Assembly (NCBI GenBank): GCA_013398955.1
Contig: VWPU01008492.1
Span: 1 to 64,000 of the forward strand
Length of the DNA: 64,000 nt
Reading direction: 5' to 3'
Source of the DNA: Callaeas wilsoni
Taxonomy: Eukaryota > Chordata > Aves > Passeriformes > Callaeidae
In this document: positions 51,043 to 64,000 of the stretch, piece by piece
How positions within the stretch are numbered: the stretch's first letter is position 1
How the letters are laid out: each line of letters starts with the position of its first letter
Notes under the pieces: generated by a model
The model's input: only the letters and a program-made list of their open reading frames with translations
Database searches by the model: none
Told to the model about the DNA's origin: nothing
Translations under genes and position numbers: made by a program

Positions 51043-54000
51043 CATCAAAGAGATGGCTTTCTGGTTGCATGTAAATTAGATAAAGTGTACGGATTGAGAC
51101 TTAAAAAATAAGTATTTTTAAATCACGTTAAGAATTGACCACTCAGAATTGAACTGAAGGTTGGTCTAGCCCAATATCCTGTGTTTTTTTGATGGCATAC
51201 AAAAAATGATGCTTGGGAAAGAGTCTAAAAAAAGGGCAGTGTGGAGTGGGACTTCCTCAAGGGTACCTTCCCTGTCCCTAGAGATTTGTGGCAAGGCAAT
51301 GGGCAGCCCTCTTCTATTTAATTGGTGGGGAATTTGGTGAGGTGCCACCCACAGAAGTTAAAGGACTGTGCTTAACAGGGAACCTCATCACGGAGACTGA
51401 TTGTGTGTACATCAATATTCTGGCACTGGTATTTCTTACTATCAAAGGAAGACCCTGTCTTCCTGATAAAACACCTTTCCTGATAAAACAAGGTGTCATT
51501 GCTTGATTTACAGAAAATTGATTTCTGGCTCAGAGAACCTTTGACTCATGTTTTTCAGCTTGTTCAGAACACATACATAGTTACTTTCTTTTATCTTATA
51601 TGCCACAAAATTAAAAAAGCGTGGACAACTCTAAAGGAGGAAGAAGTTGATCAGAAGAGCCTGAGAGTGCTGTTACAAGACAGAAAACGATGCTCTGATC
51701 ATGTTTTGACTCTTTTTTCACATTTGGACATTGAATTTAACAACCTCTTGACTTTTTCTTCTTAATCAAGTCTACAGGTTTTTTTTTAATTAAAATAATG
51801 TCTTGGAGCTACATAGCTTCAGAAAGGTCATGTTGTAGAGCCTTATGCAGAAAAACTGTCAGTTGATTCTCCATTCATTAACTCTGCAGAAGGACTTTTT
51901 TCTTTTAAGATAAGAAAGAAGTCAGTGGCACAAAGTTGTTTCTCTTCTGATTCCAAATTTGTTTTGCCTGTAGTATTCAGCATGTAGCATTTTCTACATG
52001 CAATCTCTATGATATGTTCTTTTTTCCCCCTGTTTTCTGCCAGAAAAACTTTTCAGGTGATTCTTGTTATCTCCATCACAAAGGTTTCTCCTTCGGTCCA
52101 AGCTCCTTCAGGAGTTGATGTGCACTTCTGGGTCAGCACTAGACGAAGCACTCATGGGTTCAGGAGCAGCAATCCCACCCCACTTGCCTTCCCATGGCCA
52201 GATTTCCTGGAGACGTTGGGTGCTGCTGGGTAACTTGTGCTCCTGCCAGAGCTACAGCCCGGGGGGTGGAAGGGACACTCAGGAGTTTGTTGCCTCACAG
52301 CCTCAGGAACTGGTTTTTAACCAGCTGTCTGTGGTATTTTAATTTAGGGCTCAGCCCCATTCAGTCCCTGATATGAGATCTTTATAGGAAATACTTATCC
52401 TTCATTTGCTTTGAATATGCTTTGAAAATTAGGATGTCTAATCTAAATCCATAGATGCTTTTAGACTTGGGAGGGTGAACAAGGGACAAATATTTAGCCT
52501 ATGGCCTTTTCACAAGCAGATTAAAAAAAAAAGATTGACTAGATTTTCTACAGGAATGTGAAACATAGCTTTTGCTTTTAACCCCTATTGGTCAGGATTT
52601 TTTCAATATTAGATTAATTCACTTTGGAGTTTCATAACATGGCAAAATAATGTATGACCAGAACATTCAGTTATCAAATTTAAATCTCACAGGGAATTAA
52701 TGAGCAAAGCCCTCAGCAGAGATATGAATCTGGTTATTTTTGCAAGGCAATAGGAAAAGCAGTCAATATTTTTGCTGTGCTTGTGCTGTTTTGATTACCA
52801 GCTTTCAGATGTGGATCACCTGGACTTGATAATAATAGTTTCTGCCTTTTGCCAAGTTTTTGCCCAGGTTCATTTGGCTCTACTTCTGTAATCCAAAGCA
52901 AATGGATATTTTCAAATACAAAATGTATCAGAGATCAAATCACTGGGAAACATGTAATTTTAGGTGAAGGAGAACCTGTTGAGACAAAAATCATCAGTAA
53001 AATGAAATAATATGGATAAAATGATGTCAATGTGTAAAATAACAGTATTTACTAAAATTTAGTAAAACGGCAAGGGGTTGATATTCTTGGCTTGATCTCA
53101 AACATTTTTCTTAATATTTCCCTTGATTCATTGCAATGAGGGTACATTTGACTAGGCTGTACGTGTTTATCACATATATTTACCACTTCTGGCAGCCAAA
53201 GATATCAGTGACATTTAACTGACATGGGTAAATCAATGAGAAATATATCCTCTTCTGAGGAAATGTGCACTGTATTTAGCATAAGATAAAATCCTCGGAA
53301 GTATGAGTTCTTAATTCACTGTATTTGCCCCGAAGCTTTGATGCAGTTCCTGGTAAACTTACAAGTATGAAATGATGGACCACTGTAGAATAGCAGGTTT
53401 ACTTTAATCTCCTGATTTATGTTTTCTTACTTTTACCTTCCTCATTCTCTGGTGTGGGATTGAGCAAGTGGCTGTGTGGGGCTGAGTTGCAGGACAGGGT
53501 TAAACCATGGCACCAGTGCCCAGAGATGCAGGAATTCTCCTCTTCCATTGCTCCCAGTACAGGGAGCAGCTGGAGGCAGAGGAACACCTGCCCTGCCTCC
53601 TGCGAGTCCTTCTTTGCCCTGGAGCACGGTGAGGAGAGGGCCATGACCTCAATTTTGGAAAGGATCTCTCACCCGCTGTTCTAGCCACAGCCCATAATGC
53701 TACAGAACAAATGGCCCTTTAAACATTTTGGTTTCATTGGATTGACTTTTTTTTCCAAAAACCAGAACATTTCTGACTCGCTGTAGTCCCTACTGCAAGC
53801 TCAGTTTGCTAACTTTGTGCAAAACAAGTAGGAAACTTGATACCTGCTGCAAATTGCTTACCCTCGAATGTAATACAGTGTATAGTGACATGAATTCAGC
53901 TCTTAATATGCTCTGCGGTGCTGAAAAATGCTTCAGATGCCTGAATATAGCATTGCAGCAAGTTCTGCTGACAAAAACATATTGCTCTTCTCATATTTAA

Positions 54001-54992
54001 TCTAATACTTGCTCTGTGACAGAAGGTTGCTTTTTCGAGCTGTGAATCTTCCTGGTCTGGAAGATACAAAAATAATACTTTTACTGGTCTCCAAGATCTG
54101 CCAATAAATCAATAATAATTGGAATTTTTTTCCCTGATATATTTGATCAATGAAGTGGAAAAATTCACAAAATATGCTTAGAATAAATCATCTTTTCAAA
54201 AGCCTGAAAATTCACTAAGTTTCTGTTCAGAATAAACCATCTTTCCAAAAGCCTGACCTTTCTGATGGGAAGATATTTTATCCTATCAGACTTTTCTATG
54301 TAAGTGCAGTCCAAGTGTTCTCAATCAGTTGCAGTAGTTTTCTAATTTAATAGATGATAGGGTCAATGTCACATTTGTAACCATTGCCTGAAGATGTTTC
54401 TTCCTCTTGTCATCAGAGGAAGAAGTTAACTTCATAATATTTACATGGTTTAATATTTAAATTTTTGTTGTGGTAACCCCGGACATTTTACTCCAGAAAA
54501 ACTGGGAACGTTATTTTCACTTCTGAGTATGAAGGTCGGGACTAGACTTGATGAAGCGTTTGAAAATTCTGTGCCAATTGCTACAATATGCCTTGGGGTT
54601 TTTTTTATTTGTTCCAGCAGTCTCTTAGTTTTAATAAATTGGATAAGACTTTTTAGAGCATGACTGGTAGAGTAGCTCCATCTGCAAGATATCTTGAAAT
54701 ACCATTGCTCTGGGAATGCCATGTATCCTATACAACTCCCTAGCAAGGGAGTGTATGATGTGATGCTGCATTTCCAGCTGCTCTGGTTTTGCTCTCCTGA
54801 TTATAGGTTTGTTACACCACGGATGCTCAGGGATACTCCAGGAACTTTGGATAGCAGCAGGAAACTTTCTAGCACTGCCTAGTACAGATCACTTGTGGCT
54901 CGCTAATACCAATGGATTTGTCCTTGGGAACAGAAACTTAATATCTGTCTTTAATGTGTGCTTGCATTACTCTTCCAAATGTTGTTTTTTTA
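51043..54992. other. AT-rich non-coding stretch with small repeats
   Basis: A possible ancient repeat starts at about 51135 (ggtctagcccaatatcctgt). A GC-richer patch at 53430-53690 contains cagggttaaaccatggc, which recalls passerine LTR sequence but is too short to assign. A 28-bp motif (agaataaatcatcttttcaa and following) occurs at 54180 and, slightly changed, at 54229. No exon is recognised. Confidence 0.4.

Positions 54993-55040
<48 letters not shown>
54993..55040. repeat. Microsatellite (ATCT)12
   Basis: Twelve uninterrupted ATCT units. Uninterrupted tetranucleotide arrays of this length are usually polymorphic. Confidence 0.98.
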
Positions 55041-58000
55041 CTCCATCTTCCTTTTATTTAAAAAAACCGAAGCCCAGAATGTGTTTAACCATTCTTCTCA
55101 GTGTTTCGTGCCGTTAATTATTGGAAAAGCAATGGTTTCTCACAAGTCTCCGGAATGTTTGATTGTATTCTGTGTTTTTGCTGAGAAGGGTCCAACAAAG
55201 CATGGCCCCAGATACCCCGAGGGCATTCCCTGAGGCTCACAGCCGTGGGAGCGTGCTGCTCTGCACAGAGGAGATGCTGTGGCTGTCAGCAGGCAGGTGA
55301 GCTCGGGTTAGTGGGACAAAACCTCTTCTGGTTTGGGGCAGGCTCCTGTCCTTCTGACTCAGAGAATGGATGTGGCCTCAAATAACTTCAGTCTCTGTTT
55401 GCTGTCAAGAAATCTGATTCCAGATTTATTGTGGTCAGGAGACAGGAGTGAACTTAAAAGCAGGTAAAGATGTGAAATATATAGGTAGATGGTGTGTGAA
55501 CTACTTCTACCCCTGGCTGGGCAAAGCCATGTTTTGGAGCATTTTAGGGTATAGAAGAAAATCATGGCTATTCATTGCCACAAAAGCAGACGCTATTTGG
55601 AATTTAAGCCATTTCTTCCCCTCTATTCACCAGCCATGCAAATGCCATTGTCAGACGGAGACGCCTCAGTGATGCAGATGGACAAATAAAACCAAATGAA
55701 GAGGAACAAATATTCATGTAGCTGGAGGATGTGGAAGGTCCTGACATGTTGGAAAGAGGAGGGCCAGTGTGACATAAAGTGGAGTTTGAGCAATCCTCGC
55801 AGACAGAACCTGTTTAAGGCAGAGGGATCATCTGCAGCAAGCTGCCACCCCAGTAATTGGGTTCTTAAAAGTCTTCCAGTTAATACAAGGTGCCAGAGTG
55901 CTTAAACTTTGGAAATTGAGAGTCCTGATTAATTTATATTTTCTGTTTTTTGTTTCTGAGGGTTGTGGGGTCAAAGTACATTATTTTCACAAAAGGAGAG
56001 AGGAAAAAGTAGTAAAATTAATATTCAACACGCATATTCACAGTATCTGAGAGCAGATGATAGATGTTATGTATATGTGTGAAAGCTGGTGTCAAGAACT
56101 CGTGAATTTAAACTTAAGGACAAGGCTTCATTCCAGCACATGAGTTTGTTCAGCTTTTTCCTCTGTGCTGAAGGAGTTGGGAGCAGACAACAATTAGGAT
56201 TAGCAAATCTCTCCTCTTTCAAATTAACAGAAAATGGTTGAGAGCAGCTTCCAGTGCCCACCTCTCAAGTTTGCACTGAAAATTTAAATCATCCTGAAGA
56301 GTTGTTGGGAAAATACATAAGGGAAAAAAGCTTTTTCCAGTTGTTTTGCTATTTGGCTTTACAACAGTGAGTGTTTGGTTTTGATAGTAGTATGGATGGA
56401 TTAGCTATTAATGCTAGAATTTTATATTATTTATGATTAATTTATAATGAATAGTAATATGAAAGTGTCAGCAGCTGTCAAAAAGAAGCAAATGGAGTGC
56501 TAGGATTTGTAAGAAGAGAGAAAACAAAGCAGAAAGCCCTGTGGTCTTGGTGTACCTGCATCCTGAATACTGTGCCTTGCACTGATTCCATCTCTGTAAA
56601 AAGGATATCAAAAAGAATCTGTCAACAGAAGTTTTTCCTCTAAAGAGGAAACTAGATAATGCCTGTCAGGAATGTTACAGGCTTGGAAAATGACAAGGGA
56701 AGAGAGATCACAGTTGAATTTTCCCAAGGGTTTTTCTTCTACATGGATCCATAATTTATATTACCATTGCAGGGACTTCTCTTAGTCCCCTTAGTAACTG
56801 TGGGTTTGTTTACCAATTACAGCATGCAAGGATAAAGCAGTTTGATTGCATTTTAAGTCTTCCAGGTTGTCTTCCCACAGCAATTTACTCTGCTTCTGTT
56901 GTCCAGCCTCAGGATTCCCCTTAAAAATCTATTTCCTCTTTAGAATTTGTAATTTATTAGTTCAATTCTGCTCTGCTGCATAAGCAAAACTCACCCAGGA
57001 CATTGCCTAGAAAGAACTGACAGGATATACCAGTGTCAAATTCAATGTCTCATGACTAACTAATTAAGACTTCTTTTGAATTTGATTTATTACTTTTACC
57101 AAATGTCAAACTCTAACTGAAATATGTGCCTCCATGGAAAAAAAGTTACTTATCAGACATAGCATGTGTTACTTTACAGCAAGTTTTGAATTTAATGATA
57201 TAGGATAATGTTCAGAAAAGTGCTTTTGTTTTATGGATCCTTTCTGTAGATTGCTGCCCTGCATGTGAAAAGGATCTGTGCATCCTTTCAATACCAAACA
57301 CTTATTAAGAGCTCTATTTTATTGTTTTATTGTTAGATCAATATAACCCCAAATATAGGTTTAAGGGCTTCTCCTACTAGAGAAGAGGGATATAAGGATA
57401 TGGAAATATATGCAAGATATGCAAATACAGAAGAAGTGAAGAATGCTGGAGAGCTGTGATAGCTCTGTGGTAGGTTACAGCATCTCGTAGAGTTGTCACT
57501 GCCAGGGAGCCCATCCTTGTTCCTGAGATCGTGTTGGCAGCTGCCTTATGGTCTGTGGCAGTGGTACCTCGCGATAACCTGAGCCTAACTGGAAGAAGTG
57601 CTGTCTCTAAGAGTTCTCAGAAAAATCTGGGAACTCCTTTGGGCAGCTGATTTCTGCACTGCAGACTGGGCTTCAAAGAACTGGCCGGCACAACAAAGGC
57701 AGTGGGAGAGTTGTAGACCCTAAAATCTCTCAGTCTGGAGGTTGCAGATATATGATAAACCCTGCTCTGCTTCGTGTACAATGCAGTAAGGGAGTGCTGT
57801 TGCTTCTATAAAATGAAGCTGTGATGTGTGTGCAATGGGAAACTTGTCCCCAGCCACTGCAGAATGCAGCTTCTCACCTCTGCCGGGTGTGCAGAGCTCT
57901 CTGCTGTCGTGCTGCTTGCAGGGATGCTTTCAACCCTTCTCCAGGGGCTGGTTTTGTGTCTGCCCCCTTATTTCTGCCTTTGATGCAGTCCTTTTAGACC

Positions 58001-58090
58001 TGCATTTTGTCACATTTCAGAGTAGATCCAGACACAAAGCCTTCCTGGTAACCTGGAGTTGAGGAAAGTCCATTTTCAAAGTTGTAGATA
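55041..58090. other. AT-rich non-coding stretch
   Basis: No gene recognised. The part around 56450-56700 has phrases similar to an old CR1 body (aaaacaaagcagaaagccct, tgtacctgcatcctgaatac), but the match is weak. A GC-richer patch at 55200-55320 gives no known protein. Confidence 0.4.
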
Positions 58091-58295
58091 ATAGAGTTAT
58101 AGAGTCATTTATGTTGGGAAAAACCTCCCAGATCATCAAGTCCACCCGTGAACCTGGAACTGCCAAGCCCGCCACTAAACCATGTGCCCGAGTGCCACAT
58201 CTACATCTCTTTTAAAGCCCTCCAGGGATGGTGACTCAACCACTTCCCTGGGCAGCCAGTGCCAATGTTTGACAACTCTTCTGCTGAATATGTGT
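58091..58295 (-). mobile_element. CR1 LINE fragment, about 205 bp
   Basis: On the plus strand, agagttatagagtcatttat is followed by gttgggaaaaacctcccaga and tcatcaagtccacccgtgaa, then actcaaccacttccctgggc. This is the reverse complement of a CR1 3' end with several substitutions, so it is moderately old. Confidence 0.9.
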
Positions 58296-61200
58296 CTTAG
58301 AGCAAACAAATTGCAATTTGTGATTCATTGGCAGCAGTGATAAGAAAGGAAGAAGCAGCAATAAATTGATAAAGCAGTAATAATCCTGGCTACCTCCAAA
58401 ATAAGAAAAAGAAAAATGAGGTTTTTTTTGTTGTTGTTGTTTTATTTTGTTCCGTTCTTGATGTTTTTGTGTCTGGCAGTAAATTGTCACTGCAGATCAC
58501 ACCTCTGACTGTATTTCAGTTGTAAGAAACCTGGACCTGAAAGAAGTGTGATTATCTGGAGTACTGGAGTGACCTGACTGCAGAATGTGATAGCACTCTC
58601 TGTTCTCACTTCTGCAGTCAGAGTTACTAGATTTGTGTGATGCCTTCAGCTATTACATGGACATTAAAGCGTTTTTCCACCATTTGATAACTTTCCTGAT
58701 GGCCAACATGAAGGACAAGCAGAACTAGTTTTGCCCACAGGACTGCTATAAAATGTTTGGAACTTTGCTGTACTTCTACTCTCTGTGCTTGAAAAATCTT
58801 GTTTGGAGACCTCTTTGCAAAATAAAGTTGCAGGTTGGGCTCTGAACTCTGAATTACTTATTGTTAAGTATTCCTGCACTTGCTTTCTCCAGTTAGAGGC
58901 ACATGATTCCTCTGTATGGAAATGATCATAGCCAAAATGGTTTTCTTGACTTCATCAAACTGTTCCTTTTAATTTTTTTCCAATCTGGAAAGGGCAGTTA
59001 CTGTTTTGGTGAAAGGAATCTGGACATGACTCTTGGATTGAATCAGAGAGGAAGAGGAGAAAGGATTGGAAATGAGCTGTAGCAAAGACAAAAATCCATA
59101 CAGTGTTTGTACTGGGGGTAGGCCTGTCATATACAGATATTTACATCTTCATAAATCCAAACAAATGTCTCTTGCCTGAGAAAGATTATCTATTAGTTTC
59201 TTCAGTTAACAGTGATGGAAAGCAAGATATGAGGTAAGAGCTTTTAAATATAAGACAGCTGAGCCTGAGAACGCCTCATCTCAAGGACAAATAAGGGATA
59301 TTTTCTGCTGTTCAAAGGGGCCCATCCTGATAATGTGCCAGGGCTGCAAGAGGAACAACCTTATTGATTAAAGTGCAATTTTGTTGTAGTGAGTGCAAGC
59401 AAGAAGTGTCACTCTTGCTGTAACAAGGTAAAGAACACAAACACAGCCCTGCTGAGGCACACTGTGGGCACACAGGGTAAATAGAGAGGTATTCACACAT
59501 TGAAACAAAGTGGAAAAGGGAATGGGGAAATGAAAACAACAGGGATATAGAAATGGGCTTAGTACAGTGACGAGAAATATCTGGCTGTGCTTCTCTTCTG
59601 GGCAAGAAGGGGAAGAAAGTGGGAGAGAAACATTAAAAAGCATTTAATGTTAGATTCTATTATAGAGGGGATTGATAGACTAATCTTCCCAAATGGACAC
59701 TGACAGATGAGAGCGTCTCTGGACAAACCTTAGAGGTTTTTGTGCAAAAAGGCAGCTCTGACATTCCTTGTCAGGCCTGTAGCAAATGGATTTCAGTGGT
59801 TCCTATTTGAAAGAATTGGGATACAAGCTTGATTGGTGGCTTCCTGTAGAGCAGTTTTGGTTCTGCAGTATTTTAGAAAATCCAGAGAATGAATATACTC
59901 TGAATTCTCATGAGTTTCTCAAGAAAATGCTTTAAAACTTTTTCTTTTTTAAAATATTATTTTTATTTAAGGTTTGTTCGTCTCTAAAGGTCTTTGCAGA
60001 AAAATTTTTTTGCTTACACAAGCTTCCCATGAAGCCCTGGCAGACTTACTTCAGCTTGTCTGGTGGGGCTGTGGGTCACTGACACCACTTTTGACACCAC
60101 AGATCCAGATCCTGACCCAATGAAATACAGTCGGAGCTCTGGACACAGCAGAACTGGGAGATGAAGGATGCTCTTGTTCCTGGAAAAGCTAAGTGCTTCC
60201 TTTACTTGAAAAAGCACCTACGGTTTCCAGAAGATTATTACTCACAATTTTGCTCCTGCAGGAAATAAGGCATCTTTAAGGCTTTATTATGATTCAGAAA
60301 GCTTTTGAAATATCAGAATTGCTCTCACAGAAAAGTTACCAGCTTTGTCTGGAAGCCAGTGATATTTGTCTATAGGCTTTATCTCTCTGCATTTAGCATA
60401 GCTTTGAGCTGGATGTATTACTTGATTTTTAATCTTACTATTATATAAAATATTGCCTTAAAAACCAGATAACTTTCCAGTAGTTCTCTCCAATCAGTAC
60501 TTTGCTTAGGCTGGCTTTGTGCTTGTCACAAGTCATCAGCCTTGTACAAACTTACATTGCCATAAAAAGCACCTCCATACTGTTTTGGCTATGCAGAGGC
60601 AGGCTGGTTAGGGTATGGTTTGTGGGAGAATCACTGGAATAAAGGAATGGTTCAGTCTGATGCACAGTTCTTGAGAAAGGTTATGAGGGATGATGGAAGC
60701 ACAAGAGGGGCTCTGTCCTGAAAATTTTCTCTGATTTGCTTTTTATAAAGAAAAGCTCTAAATGCAACAAATGCAGTTCCTTGTTCTCATGAACATTTCC
60801 TTCCTTGGTAACTGTTTCCAAGCTGAATTGTTGATGAAAACCAAATCAAAACTCGCTCCAGTCTTTGATGTCACTTGACAGTTTTCCTCTCCTGCTTTAA
60901 AGTCTGTATGGATGGATCGATGGGTCTGGTTAATGCTTTTCTGTAGTAACTCCAGTGCCAAGAGGTCTCGTGCTGGAGTCAGTGGCCTGAACATGCAGGG
61001 GCTTCTGGGGCAGGGGCAAACCTCTGTCAGAGACCAGGCTCCCAGGACCATCAGGCTGTGCCCATTAATTCAAGTGTTTTCCACTCGCTGCTCTGCTGTT
61101 CCCGTGTCAGCAGCTCATGTACAGCAGCACCAGAGGAGGTGTTGCACAAATTCCCCAGCACTCAGTGCACGGAGATTGTAGGGGTTTTATTTTTGCCTTG

Positions 61201-64000
61201 CCTGCCTCAGCTCCATCTGTGTTTCCTATTGGAGCTCTGCAGCTGTATGGATGTTTGCAGAGAATTCCTTGGCAGCGTGCAGTCAAACAGCAGCCAGGGA
61301 AACACACTTCGGCTGGAGGAATGATCCCATCTCTCTGAAATTGCTTGTTTTCTTAATCTCATGGTACTGAGTCCAGAAGGACACTCAGAAGGAGAAAAAT
61401 TGGTGGCTACCAAGGTTTCTGCTTTGGTTTAAGTGAAGAGGTTACTAAAATAAATTTTGTTTGGCTCTGGTGTTTTTTGTTTTTCATTTAAGTATTTAAG
61501 TACATCTTTAATTTTTCATATTTCCCAAGTGCATGGAAAGCATTTTAAATTTAGTGCAAAAAAAGTACCTTTTTGCTAACATGCGGACATGCACCTGAAA
61601 TGGAGGTTTTTGATATTCTAGAAGGTAAAGTGGGAGCATATTAAAGAAAGAGAAATTGTATTTGACTGTGGATAAGGGAATTTGCCTCAAAGTTATTGTG
61701 TTGTTTTTAAAATGGTCTTGGGGTGATTCTATGACAATACTGTATTCCCCATCGCCTGCTTGATCTCTGGTGAAATTTCCTTTTTCTTAAAGCTGTCTAG
61801 ATTTCAAAAGGAACCTTTACCATTTTCTTAGTCTAGTGATCCACATTTGCAGTCAACTCAAAATTACTCCCAGACTAGACACTCATAAAACCATCCACAG
61901 ACCTTGGCAAAAGGGAGTCGCTTACATGTTTCTGTCCAAATTCAGGTGATACTTGAATTTACAGTTACTAATGGCACAGATACTAAATGCCAGAGTCATG
62001 GAGTAGCAGAAATCCCTGACAGTACCATGGCACAGCAGAAGTCATGACCACCTGCTTTAAAGGTGACTGTTTTTTAGGAGAAATTAAGTTTAAAATTATG
62101 TAAAGCTATTAAAAAGAAAATCTCCAACAGCAGAATTTGATTAAAAGTGAATGAGGCAAAGGAATCTCAGTCTCTGTGTGCCCAGGGTCTCCTGAGAGCC
62201 AGGTTGTGTGAATTTATTGCACGCAGCAGGGGAGCTGCTGATGTTTGAGTTGTGCCATGGCCTCAGCTTTCAAGGAATGTGGGAGCAGGACTTGAGACGA
62301 GCAATGCCTGAGGCAGGGAGGTCTGAGTCTGCTCCACAGAAACTGCCTGTTGCTTCTCCTGACTGCAAATTCCAGGCACTCACAATTCGAAATGCACATA
62401 AAACCCTGCAGAGTAGCTGGAACCCACTCTGCAGCCCAAATGTGTTGTCAGACTCACTGGGCAGTGAGCTGTTTGATGTGATGTTCTACAATCCATGATA
62501 AAATCAAACGTGGAATTCCGTATTTACTGGCTATCCAGTTTCCCTGAGCGCTTAAATGGCAGAGAAATCAGGTTTAAGTATTTGTCTCTAATTGTATTTG
62601 TCTTCTGTACAATTGTAGAGATTAATTGAGTCTTCTATCCTGCTGGGGACACTTCATCTGCTGCCTTTGGGCAGCGGGGATGGGTGATGGGGCTTCTGAA
62701 CCCCCCACAATTGTTTCCTGTTGTAAGAGTGCATGTGATGTCTGTTTTCCATCGGTGAAAATCCACAAGTCTTTGAGATTGTAGAGAACAAAGTATTCTG
62801 GGATGTCAGCAGTGAATTCAGGACACAGGGATGTGGGGGAAGTCTTTAACCAGACTGGAGTTTTGCTGAAAACTCTCCAGTGCCCCGAACTGAGGCTTAA
62901 ACTGACACCAGCATTTTATTGTGGTTATGCCATTTGTATTCCTTGGTGTGGAAAATGTATAAAACTGAGGAGGCAAAGCATGAAGGAACAAGTATGATAC
63001 TAAATATATTAATACCTACTATAGAAGCAGCTTTCCTTCCTCAAGATTAATTTTGCTGAGAAATGAATGTGAAACACTTCTGAAATGAGTCATTCAATTT
63101 GTCAGTCCTGAATTAGTTGGCTTAACTTAAGAAAGTACATTTTATGTTTGCTAATGTAACTATAAGTATGAAGAATGTGGCTAAAGAAGCCTCTGTGATG
63201 TTACTGGTGGCTAATTTGGAAAACATTTCTACATGTGATTTCCATATGCATCTCTGCTGGGAGGGGAAATGAAAGCCTGATTGTGCAAGCCCTTCATTGC
63301 TATGGCACACTTTTGAATGGGTTGAGGAATAAAGTCGACTTTGAGAGGAAAAATTTCCCAGCTGTGCTGAGTAACCCTAATGTGCTTCCAGTAGTCTTCC
63401 AGAGTGTTATTCATTGGGTTTATTTAGAGGTACATCACTCATACTTGCTTCCCAGGCAAAAGTGGCTGCTTGCACAGAAGTCAAACATAAATGTTTATAT
63501 ATAGTTTCATCTCTTCTGAGGTAATCATCAGTGTTGAAGAGGCCCTGGCAATAAAGGCTGACCACTGCTGCAAAAGGCCAAGGTCTTCTTGCTCTTTGCA
63601 CTTTGGAACTGGAGAACTTGATAAAGAGGAAAGGGTGAGAGAGGGCAATAATGCTGCTGTAGTTTTCTCTTTTTCCTGCTCTGGAAGAAAGGGCATCCAA
63701 GGTGCTTTCCTTATGGCTTTGGAGTCACAGAGGAAAGGCAGTTTGAACTGATAATTGATTTTTCTAGAGAACAGAAGGCCAAATAGTGACTCATGGGCTA
63801 AATCCTGTTTGCAAAGCAGTCTTCTGACCTGAGAAAATGACAAATGGCTCGTGGCTGTGTGACTTATAAGCTCCTCAGCATAGAGAATTAGCATTGCTGC
63901 CAGTCCAGAGTGGTTCACAGTGCTTCTACTCCTGAAATAAGAAAGGTCCAGTCTTGGTTAAGCAACCAGTGCCACTTTCTGGGATGATTGACAACTACCA
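58296..64000. other. AT-rich non-coding stretch to the window end
   Basis: No exon, RNA gene or named repeat was recognised. The longest open frame (minus, 63481-63918, 145 codons) has no domain or sign of splicing. Confidence 0.45.

Noticed and set aside
53430..53690. Possible solo LTR
   Set aside because: Only one short phrase recalls an LTR. Neither the TG...CA ends nor a target-site duplication could be shown.

Overview
The window is vertebrate nuclear DNA and almost certainly from a bird. The only dispersed repeats I can recognise are CR1 LINE fragments with the avian 3' end ("ggttggaaggga" and "ttctatgattctatg" type tails). No mammalian SINEs or L1 were seen. The single protein-coding gene I can reconstruct is an ortholog of GDPD2 (GDE3). 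In birds that region belongs to the chromosome 4 short arm / 4A block, which is homologous to part of the mammalian X; this placement is from general knowledge and is not shown by the sequence.

Layout. Positions 1-245 form a CpG-rich island. Positions 1054-8841 carry GDPD2 on the minus strand. I resolved 15 coding exons, all with GT-AG borders and matching phases, giving a 541-residue protein with a complete catalytic core. A 5' UTR acceptor lies just upstream at 8877-8878 and a possible small non-coding exon at 9227-9265. GC-rich sequence with no credible coding continues to a CpG island at about 11441-12010. A second island at about 13051-13560 runs directly into a 32-bp minisatellite of about 21 units (13566-14219).

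At about 14.2 kb the composition changes sharply from GC-rich and CpG-containing to AT-rich. From there to 64 kb I find no gene I can name. This half holds seven clear CR1 copies and at least one older candidate. It also has a 143-bp tandem duplication downstream of a TATA-like box, a 40-bp tandem array, an (ATCT)12 microsatellite, and several short duplications and hairpins. It may be a gene desert or the long intron of a gene whose exons lie outside the window.

How it works together. GDPD2 encodes a six-pass membrane glycerophosphodiester phosphodiesterase with an extracellular catalytic domain. Its likely promoter is one of the islands to its right (11.4-12.0 or 13.05-13.56 kb) and its 3' end faces the island at the left edge. 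In human, as I recall it, KIF4A lies immediately upstream of GDPD2. No KIF4A exon is visible here, so local gene order seems to differ. I did not find a convincing new biological system; the most structured unexplained sequence is the minisatellite fused to the 13-kb CpG island.
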